64,000 nt of DNA. Origin: Cruorifilaria tuberocauda. Lineage: Eukaryota > Nematoda > Chromadorea > Rhabditida > Onchocercidae. The position numbers and the translations under genes were made by a program. Positions 12,101 through 25,171 of the stretch are shown piece after piece. Every line of letters begins with the position of its first letter. The first letter of the stretch is position 1. The DNA lies in the NCBI GenBank assembly GCA_013365365.1, contig JABVXU010000153.1:1-64000 (forward strand). Direction: 5' to 3'. Under the pieces are notes generated by a model that made no database searches, had not been told where the DNA came from, and worked only from the letters and a program-made list of their open reading frames with translations.

Positions 12101-14356
12101 TTATAATAATTCTTTAGTGTCACTCTCTTTCTTGACAACATAGTTCTCTTCACAACGTTCCTCGATTGTTTCTCGGGTCGAGTAATGATCCGAGGATGAT
12201 TGCGGACCGCTATACGCGGTAGCTACAGCATGTGAAAATAACGTTGGTTCCGTTGCTGAAGAATATCCGTTACGTCGTATTTTTGCCGTATTTAATTGTT
12301 TTCGTCCATCACTATCAGCTATCATTTCGGATCGACCGGTTGTTTCACCACCGGTAGCGGTACCTGTATCTGTACCAGTACCAGCTTTATCATATAAATT
12401 ACTATTATCGATCGTTCGATCAAACGTTTCGCGAATTTTAACTGTACTAGTAGTAGTATACAATGGATTACGATAACTACGATTTCCACGCATGGTACCA
12501 ATTTCATTTGGTGTACTGTATAAATCGTCTTTTTCTTTACGGATCAGATTTTCCGAACCAAGTCCTTCTTGTGATTCATTTTGCTTGTAAGAATGATAGC
12601 CGTATTGATTGGCTGCTGAAATGGAAAATTAGATAAGGTTATAAAGGTAAAAGAATGGATGCAGAGAATGTTATTTATAAATTTGAAACTTTCAACTTTT
12701 GTTTAAGTAATGAGAAAGAGAGAGAGAGAGGGAGAGAGAGGATTACGTGCATTACATTCTAATTACCTGAATCCTGAAACATGCAAATTAAATGTTCGTT
12801 TTTAATAAATCCTAGCAATTGCTATAAAGCGCAATTGTCCTTTGAACATATATTTTAGTTAATAGAAATATGGAAAAGCTTTTTTATTAGCATAGGTTGT
12901 GGAAAGAAGAAATATATCATACATGTATTTTTATATATATATAAATGTATATATATTAATATAAATGACCTGTTTCTAAAAAGTTTAAATTTCAGAAAAT
13001 ACTGTATTCTAAGCAGATTACTGTTTGTTAACTATTCTGTAACGAATAAGTAAAGTGTAAAATTATATGAAAAAAACAAATAAAATGCTAATAGCAATTT
13101 TAAAAAGACTAATTTTTCAAAAATAAAACTTCTAAAACGATCAAATAATTATTGATCAAAGAAATGAAAGTATCATTTTTAATAATTATGAAACAGATTT
13201 GAGAGATATTTGAATTAAGTGATATCTGAATAGGAAAGATTTTAAAACAAAATCGGAAATAATTGTGGAAAATTGTGGAGAAGATAAGTTAAGTAATATT
13301 TCAACTTAAATTCATAAAGTCACGAGAAGATTAAGTGGGCAGAAGGATAAAGAAGTAATATTATCAGAAGTTATCATCTGAACGAAAAATTTAAATTTTC
13401 ATGTTAAATGTTGTTCGTCAATATTTTAGTCAGGATTTTGATCTTCGGTTTTCTATAGTGCAATTAAATTAATAAAACTTGAATTAATAACTTGTAATAA
13501 CCTTTTCAGGTGAGGAATTGAAATGCAAAAAGAAATAAAAGATAATTTTAAAACTAACTCTTTTTTAGCTTTGCTTTATCCATGAATTTGTTTTGTTGCA
13601 TAAATTTTTTAAAGAACCAAACAGCCGTGGCGATAAGGGCCGAAAGAAGAGCTAATCCTAATGCTACAAATAGTATCATCAACCTGAAATAACTTACTAA
13701 AGAAAAAAAAACGCTCTTTTATAACTCAAAACATGAGAAGTAATTAATCTTAATTTGAAATAACCAAATATTTACATTTTAATAAAATTTCCATGGTGCT
13801 ATATCTTCTCTTAAATTAATTAATTAACGAAAAAGTACCAGAGAGGAATTACATTTTCTTGAGGTATACAGCATATTCGTCCACAACATTCCAAATCAGG
13901 TCGACATCTGCAATTTTCATTGTTATGAAATTTAATAGTTACATAAGTGATAAATAATACTTTCAAAAGTTAACAAATTAAAATTTTTTTGAAATTTATA
14001 ACTTAAAATATTAAATTATTCAGAATAACTTTTAGATTAATGTAATACTACCAGCGATTTTAATTAAGTAAGGTTAATTTTCCGTACAAATGAATATAAC
14101 TAAATTAATTAGTTAATTAATAGCATTAGCTGTTACAAATCTTTCAAATTATCTATCATCAATTTACTTATTTTCTTTTTTATTTCTCAAATCAGGAAAT
14201 CAATGATATACTTAAATACTGATAAATTTATTACCTAAATTCGTATCGTTCATTACGACCGGAAATATTGGAATCTTCGAAAACACACTGAATGAAATCG
14301 TTATCATAACCATCGTATCGGATCCCTCGACTATTCGGTTGAAGTAGCAGATCCAT
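12101..14356 (-). CDS. Single-pass membrane protein with juxtamembrane cysteine cluster
   Basis: Four exons (14235-14356, 13839-13907, 13559-13683, 12101-12615) join in phase with GT-AG introns to give 276 residues. Residues 20-56 are cysteine-rich, ending CRPDLECCGRICCIP (Cys 42, 48, 49, 53, 54). PLW then leads into a membrane helix at about 62-88 (LMILFVALGLALLSALIATA) and a basic stop-transfer run. The cytoplasmic tail of about 185 residues is rich in Ser, Thr and Glu, with an NPLY motif near residue 155 and several Tyr-Ser-Thr sites. A CC-x3-CC cluster directly before a membrane helix resembles WBP1/VOPP1-like and nematode cysteine-module proteins; I do not assign a family. The chosen ATG lacks a signal peptide. 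The same frame upstream of it is hydrophobic (RFILLFSCKLFII) after an AG, so a short upstream exon may supply the true start and signal sequence. Confidence 0.75.
12715..12743. repeat. GA microsatellite in intron
   Basis: A short GA-rich tract in the last intron of the minus-strand membrane protein gene. Confidence 0.85.
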
Positions 14357-15575
14357 AATTATGAATAATTTACAAGAAAATAATAAAATGAAACGCTAAT
14401 TGATCGTTTCTGATATTTCGCTAATTGTTTAATTTTCGAACTGAAATAAAATTTACAATTTCGATAAAATTTCAATTGATATAAAATCTCAATTTATTTG
14501 ATACATTATGCATGAAAAAGACTTTAAAACAAAGTGAATATTTTAGCTTAACGAAGAAATAGGATAAATAGTTTATTATTGTTTGATATCATTAGAACAA
14601 TTGAAAGATATGTGTAGTTGAAAATTTATGGAAGAATGATTGTCGAGAAGAGAATTCTTGAAGGAAAAATTCCCACCAGAAGTTTTAATCATAGATATAT
14701 ATATAAGAATAGGTAGAGAACAATCTTTTTATTCAAAACAATTACTTTTGTTCAGGTAAAAAAGCAATTAATTTTGCTGCTTTTATTTCATATAAATAAT
14801 TTTTGAGCATAATTATTAAGTTAGGATAAAATAAATTTAAGTAATAGTTATGAAAGAAAATGTAATTACTGCAACAGTCATAAGTAAATGTATGGGAGGA
14901 GCAGAAGATTACCTTTAGTTACTTACGTATTAGAGGCTAAAAATGATAAAGATATGATAGAGAGGTGAAAGGTGAAGCATATCATCAAGACAACAATATG
15001 GAAGGGAAAGGAAGAAAGAATTTTTTTATGGAAATTAAAAAGTTTATGATTGTTGAATGATATATCATTTGGTTATTAATCAGTCAATCAGTTCGTTCCT
15101 TTTCCTCTCTTTTCATTCCGTCCTGTCTTCTTCACGTCTCATCATCGATCATATTTGATTTCTTATTTCTTAAGTTTCTGTTATTTTCATATCACTGAAA
15201 AGAGAGACGAAAAAAAAGGGAACTTATAACTTTCCAGTTTCAACCAATTTCCAAGGTGTTGTGTAAACATTCTTTCTACAACTAAAGCATGTCGAATCAG
15301 TAGCAAATAAATAAGTAATAGAAAAAATAAATGTTAACGAATCGATGGGTATATTTGCAGTCACAGTTTTAAACTTTCAACAAGTGAAGGTAACAATGAA
15401 AATTTACTAAAGCTAAGAATGAGTTTGCATTCTTCTGCATTCATGGGAAACTGAAAGTAACTGAAAGATGAAAGTTAACTAAAGCTAGGAGTGAGTTTTC
15501 ATCCTTCTGATAAGAATCACTCTAAGTTAGAGATGGCAAAAAGAGAAAGGTAAAGAGCGGGTTGAAGGGTACTTT

Positions 15576-15812
15576 ATCAAATTTGATAAAAAGGTAATAT
15601 CAAGAGGGTGATATGATAAAAAGGTGACATCAAGGAGGAATATGATAAAAGGGTGATACCAAGGAGGAATATGATAAAAGGGTGATGTGATAAAAAGGTG
15701 ACATCAACGAGGAATATGATAAAAGGGTGATATAAAGAAGGGATATGATAAAAGGGTGATACCAAGGAGGAATATGATAAAAGGTGATATCAAGGAGGTG
15801 ATATGATAAAGT
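15576..15812. repeat. Minisatellite of GATATGATAAAAGGTGATACCAAGGAG type
   Basis: Roughly ten imperfect units of about 21-30 bp combining ATATGATAAAA(A/G)GGTGA with (C/A)ATCAA(G/C)GAGG. Minus-strand open frames here (repeated FYHIP-like peptides) are repeat artefacts. Confidence 0.88.
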
Positions 15813-15943
15813 TCTTAAAATAAAACAAAGCAATAATGGCTCGTCTTCGGATAGAACTATGCGAAACTTCTTTAAATAGCATCACATCAAATTTCTTCCA
15901 TCTTTTCCTTCTACACAAACACAGACGACAAATAGGTCTGTGT

Positions 15944-15957
15944 GTCTGTTTGTGTGT

Positions 15958-15989
<32 letters not shown>

Positions 15990-16325
15990 ACATGAATATG
16001 TATGTTTTCCATCAATGTCTATTTGTAATCTGTCAGCATCTTTAAATTTCGTCTATATATTCTGTATATTAAACGGAAAACCGGTTTCTACGCCGTATTT
16101 CCGGCTTTAATTGAGTAAATGAGTAAGAGCTTTCAGGTAAATGTTATTTGATTTCAGGAAAATCTTCACCGTTTCTCGTTCATTTTTTCTTAAATAAATA
16201 AGTAATAAAATTCTTACTGCTTATTTTATTGAAATTGTTAATGCTAGAAGATAAAGAGAGAGCGAGAGAGAGAGAGAGAGAGAGGGGAGGGGGCGGGAAA
16301 CAGAGGGATAGGAGGAGAGAGAGAG
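15944..16325. repeat. TG and GA microsatellites
   Basis: A TGTGTGTCTGTT then (TG)n tract spans about 15944-15989. A (GA)n tract containing a GGGGAGGGGGCGGG island lies at 16256-16325. The G-rich island could form quadruplex DNA, but this is not established. Confidence 0.85.
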
Positions 16326-17557
16326 AATGAACAATTCATTTTTCAATCAACTTGGATATAAAGTTGTCTTAAAAATGACGGGGCTATTCATTCGACCGGA
16401 TTTTATTTTAATTTCGAATTAAATTAAATCGTGCAATTGAAATTTGTTGAATAGAAAAACCTGTAAATATCAGAAGTAATGGTACACCGAACAGTAATTC
16501 AGTTGTAAAACTCGAAATCAAAAATGGTTAATTGAATAAATCGAATATGTAAGCATAGCGATGGAAACGGATGAATTAGAGGATGAAGTTGAAGCTGAAG
16601 GAAACGAATGAACGAATCATTGTTAAAGTGCATTTCCGGATGGACGAAAACGGTTTAATTAGGTCAGATCGGATTGCATTATCGATCAGAATTCAAAATA
16701 CCTTGATGACCTTTCCTCTCATCATCCTTTTCGACACCTACTTAACAAATGATTAATTATTGAAATCAGCAGAATGGAATGATTTTGTGATATCATGCAA
16801 AAGATTAATCAATGATCATTTTTTGAGGAAAAATTAATGAAGAAATTTTATCAGATAATTATTATTTTGTAGATTTTTAGAGTTTAATTGAAAATACTTA
16901 CGGAGCTAACTCATTATCACTCATTATCAGGAATATTATCAGGATTATCAAGCGAACTCTTTATCAAAAATATATCATATTAATTTTTATAAAGTAAGTA
17001 AGCTAAAATCGAAAATTGCGAATAGAGTATATTTGAAGAAACTATTGACTTACTATTGTTAATTGTTAATCGATTAAACTTTGTCATCGAACAGATTTTT
17101 AGATAGCATAAATTCCAACAATCAATTCGTTATGACAGTATTTAACAAATGAAAATTCTCAATTATAACTGATCACCTGAATTTATTTGGTAGAAATTAT
17201 TAAATAAATTAAAAGGTAAATTTAATTTTCTTAATTATATAAGAGAATTATCGGTTTATGAGTGGGCGTAAATGTCGCAACAAGTTTTCCATCTCTTTTT
17301 CCGCTCCTTTTAAATCAATAATTCTCTAATTGATCTGTTTTATCAGATAAGATGAGATAAGAGAATTTTGCAACAAAATTTTTCTTTGTTTCTTTTTACA
17401 CAATTTCTTACAACCATAAATGAAAAAAAAAAGTTATAAAATTTGTAAAAGACTGTAACATAACTAACTTTTACTGCTTCAGTTAAAGAATTTTTTACAA
17501 CATGCACTAAATACTATAATTGAGAAGAGAAAAAAAAAAGATATGAAAAAGTAAAAG

Positions 17558-17630
17558 TAATTTTTATTTCTGATATGAAATCAAAATCAATTGAAAATCG
17601 ATTTTGATTTCATATCAAAAATAAAAATTT
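17558..17630. repeat. Long near-perfect hairpin
   Basis: Arms of about 30 bases. The 5' arm reads TTTATTTCTGATATGAAATC and continues AAAATC; the 3' arm is GATTTTGATTTCATATCAAA and continues AATAAA. A loop of about 11 bases (AATTGAAAATC) separates them. I see only one mismatch. Size and pairing fit a small MITE relic or a small-RNA precursor. Confidence 0.8.
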
Positions 17631-20605
17631 TAATTAAAATTTTGATTAAACTGAAATTAAAAGGAAAACTTAACAGTTAGCATTTAAAGTAATCTTTGAT
17701 TGAAAATATCAAACATAGTTCAAATGATTGACTATTCCTATAAATGCTAAAATTACTAATTTCTACCTCAATTTCATTTAGCTTTTATACTTTCGTTGGT
17801 AAACATTCTTGAAATAAAACAGGTTTGACTGTTAGAAATTTATATCTATTGATTGATTTTTCAATTTCCAACAGTTTCAAATGAAACCATGATAAAAAAA
17901 ATTATTGTGAATATGGAATGTATGAGTTGCAACATTTTCGAATGAAAACTTTTACTTGGAAAACTTTATATTTCTAAATGAATTAAAAAGTTTCTCGTTT
18001 TTTCCGGATATTTATCAAATAAGCTTATATCTTAATGTTTCTGTATCAAGTTTAAGTTTGCTGGAACAAATACATTTCGAAGCTTAAAAGATCAGAATAG
18101 AGTAGCATGTAACGATTACTTCATGTTAAAAGATAATTGAATCAATAATTAAATTAATGATTTCAATATTTCAGATAATTTTAAAAGTTAATGGCATTAA
18201 TAGGAGTGATCGAAGAGAAAATGAGCCTGGCTATGACTTCTAATTAAGAAAGGAAAGAATGAAGGAAACAATGAATTAACAAAATTCTCGTGAAAAATAT
18301 CTTTAGGTTACGATATTTAAATTAGCCTAATGTGTTTTTTTTGTGGAATATGGTAACTTTAATTTTATTTTTAAATTCATAAATTATCATAAATTATCAA
18401 AATTCAAAAAGTGAAATATAATTATTTCAATTAAAGTTAGATATTTATGTTTCACTTAGTTCTTTACTATCTCTTTCATCTCTATAAGTTAACTTACAGA
18501 ATAGAATACTTAACCTTCTTCATGATTTTGTATATTCATTACGCTTTATCGAATTCCAGCAAAATATTTAATATGTAAAGCTAGTAAAAGTTTCATAGTT
18601 AAATTTCATGATATTAGGATATAAAAATTTTTAGGAAGAAAATTCGGAATTGAAATCTTGGAAGATAGATATATTATCAATGATTTCTTTTCATTTCGTT
18701 ATACAGGTACTTACCTAAAATCGATACCTTTAAAATAAAATATTAACTTTTTCTGTGAGCATTAACTCTTTTAAGTTATACGAAAGTTATTTTACGTAAA
18801 TCAGCATAAGGAGCAGTGAAGAAAATTTTATTTCCTTTATATGAATTTAAAAGTTTAAAATTTTAATTTCGAAATTTACCCAATAAACATAATATAGCAA
18901 TATGAGGTAGAAAAATGTTTTTGTACCTTCTCTTTATCTCTTGTTATCTCTATCTCGTTATCTTCAAAAGATATAATCATCATATTCAAAGGATATAATC
19001 ATTATCACATTCAATAATTACTCATCATATTCATAACATTAAGCAATAATAATTATTGTTTATTGTCTAATTATTATTGCCATTACAATAATATTATCAT
19101 CAAGTTGACAGTTATCAGTGATTATTTTAATGCGATCATTTGTCCAATTTTCACTTTTACAAAAAAAATCACTCAGATAGTTATTGCAATTACTTCTGCT
19201 ATCACGATTGAAATTATTATTAATTAGCAATTCTACTTATCACTATAAAACCAATGTTAGGATTATTTTGATAACTGATCATTCAATGATAACGTTATCA
19301 GTGTTCCTGTTATCATCACTGTTATTATCCGCTTCATTAACAAAGCTTAATAATAAATGAATTTTGACCTTTGCAATATTTAACAATCATTTCATATGAA
19401 TACTGAAATTTGTTAGGTACTAAGAGTATCGCAAGAATGCTTTAAAGTCTCCAATCATTGATTTCAATAAAATTTTAAATCATTTATCAATTCCAAAATT
19501 ATCAATGATTTCAGAATCCTAAGCAAATCACAATTTTTAGGTTCAATAATTCATCTCACTAACATGATAGAAACAATATTTGCAATTTATGCAAGTCTAA
19601 ATTGCTCAAGAAGTAACGATAGCGATGGAATGCAAATAGTGAAGAGGTGAAAGGTTAAAAGGTTTGCAAGAGAAGGGAAAGAGGATGCTGATTTGTAGCA
19701 AAGAGACTTTTTTTTTTCAAAATTTTCAATCATTTATGATCAAAATTGAACGATCAAACATGAAGTAAGTTTAGATTAAAACTTATTTTACTTTACATTT
19801 TTCTTTTTTTCACCTGAAAAAATCAATTTTAAGTGAAAAAAAAATGAAAAATAAAAAAGCGAAAATTTTTTTTGCTATTTTGCGATGCTTTTTTATAATT
19901 TATGCTTTTATCGATAGTAATATATGCAAATTTATAATTGCTAACAATAATAGTTACCACATTTGATGATTTCAATAAAATAGAAAAGAGAAAGGGGAAG
20001 AGAAGAAAAGAAAGAAAGGAAGAAAGAGTAAATAAAAGATATATAGGTGATTTAATCAGGCCATAAAATTCTTGTCCTCAATGGGAAAAGAAGAAGAAAT
20101 GATAAGACTGGTAACTGGTAGTTGATACTAAAAATTTAAAATAATTTCTTTGCGAAAATTACAATTCTTCGGGAAATTTCAGATAATCTCGTAAAATTTC
20201 TCAGATATTCCATTTCTCTCTTCATCCGATAACTTCTCTTCGTCATCATCCTAAAATCAGGCTGTAAAATGCATCGCTCGTAAATTTTGATTAGTTATAG
20301 GTTTATGCTGAAAAGTTTTAAGGCGGAAAAGATCGTTTAAATCAAATAGCTCTAAAAACGGGCAGAGAAGTCTTTTGCTCGTTTCTTTTTTCTATGCAAA
20401 TTTAATAGCCTTCATTTTAAGCCTCATCGAGCAGGAGGAAAGAAAAAAAAAACCTTTTCCTCCCTTTTCCCCTTCTTATCTATCATTTCTACCTTTTTCT
20501 ATCATCGACAGTTTGCAATCATTTCATCGAAATCAGGTGATTCAATGGATATATTAAATGATCAAATGATAATTTAATTGATCATAATTTTCGTTTGTCG
20601 CAAAG

Positions 20606-23600
20606 ATGAATATCTTATCAGTGGGATGGTCCTACCTGTTATCAGTTATATTAATTTTTATGATTTGCACCTGTAATCGATGTACTTCGATTAAATGGCT
20701 GTAAGTTTCCAGCATTTTCTACCTTTTTCAATCTCATAATTTTCCAATATAAATCGTATTTTTTAAAACATAATTTACACCTGTAATTAATTTAATTGAA
20801 AATTTTAATTTCTAATAAAAGTTAATTCGATTTTTAACAACATTTATCATATATAAACAAGCTGAAATGCTATTCTTAATATTGTATAAATAATTGATAA
20901 GCCAAATCACTTATCAAATCTTATCAAAAAGAATTGCATATTTTGGAAAGTGATATCAGCTGATTATTAGCATATGAATAAGATACTAGAGACTTTACTT
21001 TAGATTAATTGTAATTGACAGTTGAACTGTATTTGAATTACTTTAATTGTAATTGACAGTTGAACTGTATCTATCCAAAGAAGTCAAATTAATTAATTAT
21101 TCTTTTTTTATTTATTAAATCAAAACAAAAAACTCAAAATTTATTTTTTTGCAATTTAACTATTATTATTACTTTTTAAAACAATTAGTTTAATTAATGG
21201 AAATGAGCAAAATTTTCTTATTTTGACATAGAGAATAGTTATACTGTAATATAAAAGTATTATCCGAAAAGTTTCAAAATTAAAAAAGACGTAAGGAAGA
21301 ATTTTTATTATAAGAGATCGTTACTGTATTATCTCTTATCACTTGTTATTTTGGTTATTAAGTATTAAATTAGTTTTAATTTAAATTGTTATCTTTTATC
21401 ACTCTTGTTTTGATTATTAAGTATTAAATTAGTTTTAAGTTAAACTGTTATCTCTTATCACTTGTTATTTTGATTATCAAGTATTAAATTAGTTTTAAGT
21501 TAAATTAGCGCTGTGGTATAGATACCATTGAATTCTATTTTCAACGATTAGTTTAGAAATGAATTGTAAACGAAATTAATTCATTTTTTTTTTAAAACAT
21601 ATCAAAATCATTTGGTTAAGATAAAATGAAAGTAATGAACAAAATAAAAAGCTACAAATGAATCACTCCGTTTTAATTAATCCTAAATAAATTTATCTTA
21701 TCAAATTCTGGATCATTTCATTCCCGTTCTGGATTAGTTTAATCTCATTCTAGCTCACTTCATACTATAACAAATATTTGGACTGAACCGAAACATTGTC
21801 CTAAAAATCAGAATCTACGTAAGAATTATGGACTTGTTGCATATCAGGTAAGTAGAATAGTTTGCTATAAACATTAATAATAATAGTAAGAATGTGAAAT
21901 AATAAATAAATGACATTGTAAGCGTAATCTTTCATTTTTTAATTTAAATTTCAAATTCAACTATTTCAGGATTTTTCAATTTGATAATGGATCATACTGA
22001 TAACATCAACTAGCAGTAGAAAAACAAATTTGCAAATCTCTCGAAATTCAACTTATTATAGGAAATGTGAAACATATAGTATTTGTAATGAAGTGATAAA
22101 AAATTTCAAATTCATTACTAGGCTCGATTATGTCGTCGTATCTCAGATCTAATGCCTGTTATCATTCGAGCTTCACAGACAACAGTATTCACTTGTCAGA
22201 AGCTATTTGCCGATCGTCGTTGGAACTGTTCATCGATACTTCGAGCACCGCAGTACAAATCTGATCTCACCAAAGTTAAGTTAATTCATCCTATTTTAAT
22301 TCAATTATTGGCTCATTTCATTTAAGCACTACTATTTTAAGTATAAATAATGTAAAGTGTTGTAGAATTCTGTTCAAATATTACTTATGTAGTATTTTCA
22401 ATACTTGCGTAATATGTAATAAGTAATACTTATATAATAATCATAATAAATAATAAGTAATACTTGTGTAATATTCATGCAATTTCTTGCATTCACTGGA
22501 CTAAGCGAACTTTGACCCTTTTTAAATTCATAACATATGAAAATAGAGTTGCTAATTTTTTTCATTGATTTAATTAATAAATACTAATTAAGCACTAAAT
22601 AGTACAAACTACAAGTTCGTAATATCGTTAACCTTTTCAGGTACCAAAGAGCAGGCATTTGTATATGCTCTTTCATCTGCTGCACTTACACATCACGTAG
22701 CTAAAGCTTGTGTTTCTGGCGATTTACCTTATTGTCCCTGTGGCCTGAATTCACCAACTGCATCTGCTGATGCCTCATATAAGGTAATATAATAAGGTTA
22801 AGTATTAATTAAGGATATAGCAAAATTTTTCTCGTTTGAGAATTTGATTTGTTGATTCATAAAATTTCTTTTAAAATTTTATTTGAAGAATTTTCACTTT
22901 AGTAAATAAGCCAAAAAATTCAACGTTTCGGCACATTTCTCCACTTCATCTTTTGGATATTTCAGTGGAAAGGATGTAGTGATAATGTATTATACGGGCA
23001 AAAAGTAAGCCGTGAATGGGCTGATGCTTCATGGCGGAAGAAATTTGGACGTTCAAGTAACGTAACTACGTCAAGCAAACGACGTTATCCAGTAATTCTT
23101 CAAGCTACAAAAAAACTATTTAACTTTTAAAAACTCAAAAGTTATTGTCAGATAAAAAGAACACTGGTAGTTCATTATTACTAGATAGTAATGAAATGTG
23201 TACACTTTTTTCCATCGGGATATTAAAAAAGACGGAGAAGATTAAAAATTTCATCACTGATAAAACTGATATGTTATCAGTTTGATAACACTATGAGAGT
23301 AAGGTGAAGTAATATTGGATTAATGATTTCTGCAGAAATTAATTGATGATTGGGCCTATATTAATACGGACTTCTCGGAGCACAAATCAAACATTGACCT
23401 TTCACCTCGGTCACGAATGAATGAACACAATAATGAAGTTGGTCGCCAGGTAATTATTATTTTAAATTATCAAATTAATAGCTCTAGATAACATATCACT
23501 ATATCACTAATTCTTCCAAATCTAATAATATTTCTATCAATTTGAATTTTGGCGGAATATTTAAATATTATCCATGAGCTCAGGTTTATTTCTAACCTTT

Positions 23601-25128
23601 GTGATGAGAATAAAGTCACTAATTCTTCCAAATTTAATTTGCTATAAATTTATTCAAAAAGAAAGCTATTCATCCATGTAGCTTTTATACTTCTCTTTTT
23701 AAAGTAATTCTTTACTTGATTAATTTTTTCTTTAGGTAACACAAGAAAGTTTGTATCGAAAATGCAAATGTCATGGTGTTTCGAATAGTTGTAACGTGAG
23801 AACATGCTGGAATACTCTACCGGATGTTTATGATATAGCCTTCAAGTTTGCACTTTAATTTTTTCAAATCATTATAGTAAATATTTCGAACACCACATCA
23901 TCTTTATACTTCATTGCGATACATTCATTCTGTTTGAGGAATAGTTGCAACTTTACAATACTGCAATTTCATGAATTACCTTTAAAATGAATTTCATTGA
24001 AAATTTTAACTTGTCAAATTTAAAATTTAGATAAGACATATTATTATTATTATTATCACTATTAAGGTTACGAGAACGCTATGCAGAAGCATTACCATTA
24101 TCAGAATTATTAGCGCAACCTGAATATGCTGATAAGATAATGCATGATGAATTGTCAAGACAACATTTGGTAATCAAACTATTTCCCTATCAGTAAACAT
24201 TTCTTCAAAGCATAAAATAATAGAACATTCCATTAGTACTTCCACTAAAATGAAATTACAATCATAAAAACCCAATGATACTAATGATAACTGATGATAA
24301 AATCCGTATTACTAATCATCTACTAATGATAATTCATGATAAAATCGATACTAATGATAAAATCGATACTAATGATAACTAATGATAAAATTGATACTAA
24401 TGATAACTAATGATAAAATCTTTCTATATTACTAATTATCTTTAGTAATTGCATTTACATTACCTAAACTAAGCTCTAAATGCTTTATAATTTTGATTTT
24501 AATTTCATTTCCATAAAATTTCATTAATTAGTAACTTCGAACAACCGTTTAGCAACTATTAAAATTGCTGAAATGTATAACGATATTCACTATCATTTGT
24601 TTTCTAAATTTCAGGTTTATTTACGAAATTCACCGGATTATTGTGTAGAGGATAGTAGGACAGGATCATACGGCACAATTATGAGGTGAACAAACTTTTT
24701 TTCAATTTTTCGTCTTCAACAATCAGACAAAGCAATTGCCAGGCGGGAGCATAGCTCAGTGGCAGAGCATTCGACTGCAGATCGAGAGGTCCCCGGTTCA
24801 AATCCGGGTGCTCCCTGCCGCTTTGCAGCTGTAGAAAAATGATTTCTGTATGGATGATATGCTTTTAACCTTTTTTACTGTTGTAACTAGTACTTCAGTT
24901 TTCTTGAAGCACGATTGGAGACTAAATAATTTCGATTTTTCGTTACTTTATAGAGAATGCAATATAACATCGTCGGGTTCAAACAGCTGCAGCAGTTTAT
25001 GTTGCGGACGTGGATATTATACTAAACAAGTGTACGTTGAAGAACAATGCCAATGCAAGTATGTGCACTGTTGCTATGTGAAATGTAAAACATGCAAATA
25101 TCTAGTTGATAAGCACTATTGTAAATAA
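20606..25128 (+). CDS. Wnt family secreted ligand
   Basis: Ten exons: 20606-20700, 21754-21847, 22122-22274, 22641-22783, 22966-23091, 23336-23449, 23736-23845, 24067-24169, 24615-24685, 24954-25128, giving about 394 residues. It begins with a signal peptide ([18 protein letters not shown]). Wnt hallmarks follow in order: [46 protein letters not shown], the lipidation hairpin [10 protein letters not shown] then RTCW, SPDYC, and the C-terminal cysteine domain [21 protein letters not shown] and the final YCK. Wnts signal through Frizzled receptors in patterning and cell polarity. All introns are GT-AG and in phase except intron 3, which is one base short if exon 4 starts at the obvious TTTTCAG acceptor. 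Intron 9 contains a tRNA gene. I cannot say which nematode Wnt paralogue this is. An insert rich in Ser, Arg and Lys ([15 protein letters not shown]) lies before the HNNE block. Confidence 0.93.
21329..21506. repeat. Three tandem copies of a ~59-bp unit in Wnt intron 1
   Basis: Three head-to-tail copies start near 21329, 21389 and 21448. Each contains a TTATC(T/A)CTTATCAC-like block followed by ATTA(A/C)AGTATTAAATTAG-like sequence. Confidence 0.85.
24285..24420. repeat. TACTAATGATAA repeats in Wnt intron 8
   Basis: About ten copies of an ACTAATGATAA core, many linked by AATCGAT, giving irregular units of 12-25 bp. The array is wholly intronic. Confidence 0.85.
24745..24816 (+). tRNA. tRNA-Cys (anticodon GCA)
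   Basis: A complete 72-base cloverleaf without intron. The acceptor stem GGGAGCA pairs with TGCTCCC. The D arm is GCTC-AGTGGCAG-AGC. The anticodon arm is TTCGA-CTGCAGA-TCGAG with GCA at loop positions 3-5. The T arm is CCCGG-TTCAAAT-CCGGG, which supplies the B box. The discriminator base is T, as expected for cysteine tRNAs. CCA is not encoded. The gene lies inside the last Wnt intron on the same strand, so its internal RNA polymerase III promoter sits within an RNA polymerase II transcription unit. Confidence 0.97.
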
Positions 25129-25171
25129 ATGTTATCTTCAGTTATTTGTTAGAGGAACATGATTTCATATT

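Larger units (their letters stand above)
14357..20605. other. 6-kb intergenic region upstream of the Wnt gene
   Basis: The region between the minus-strand membrane protein gene and the plus-strand Wnt gene, whose 5' ends face each other. I find no exon-like frame with splice support. It contains a GATAAAAGG-type minisatellite (15576-15812), TG and GA microsatellites (15950-15989, 16256-16325), a long hairpin (17558-17630) and many TTATCA/TGATAA motifs around 18.9-19.4 kb. It would be expected to hold the promoters of both genes. Confidence 0.6.

Noticed and set aside
15577..15833. Minus-strand frames with repeated FYHIPP peptides
   Set aside because: Artefact of the GATAAAAGG minisatellite.
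16561..16611. Tiny acidic open frame METDELEDEVEAEGNE
   Set aside because: Seventeen codons with no supporting context. It could be a leader peptide but nothing in the sequence shows that.
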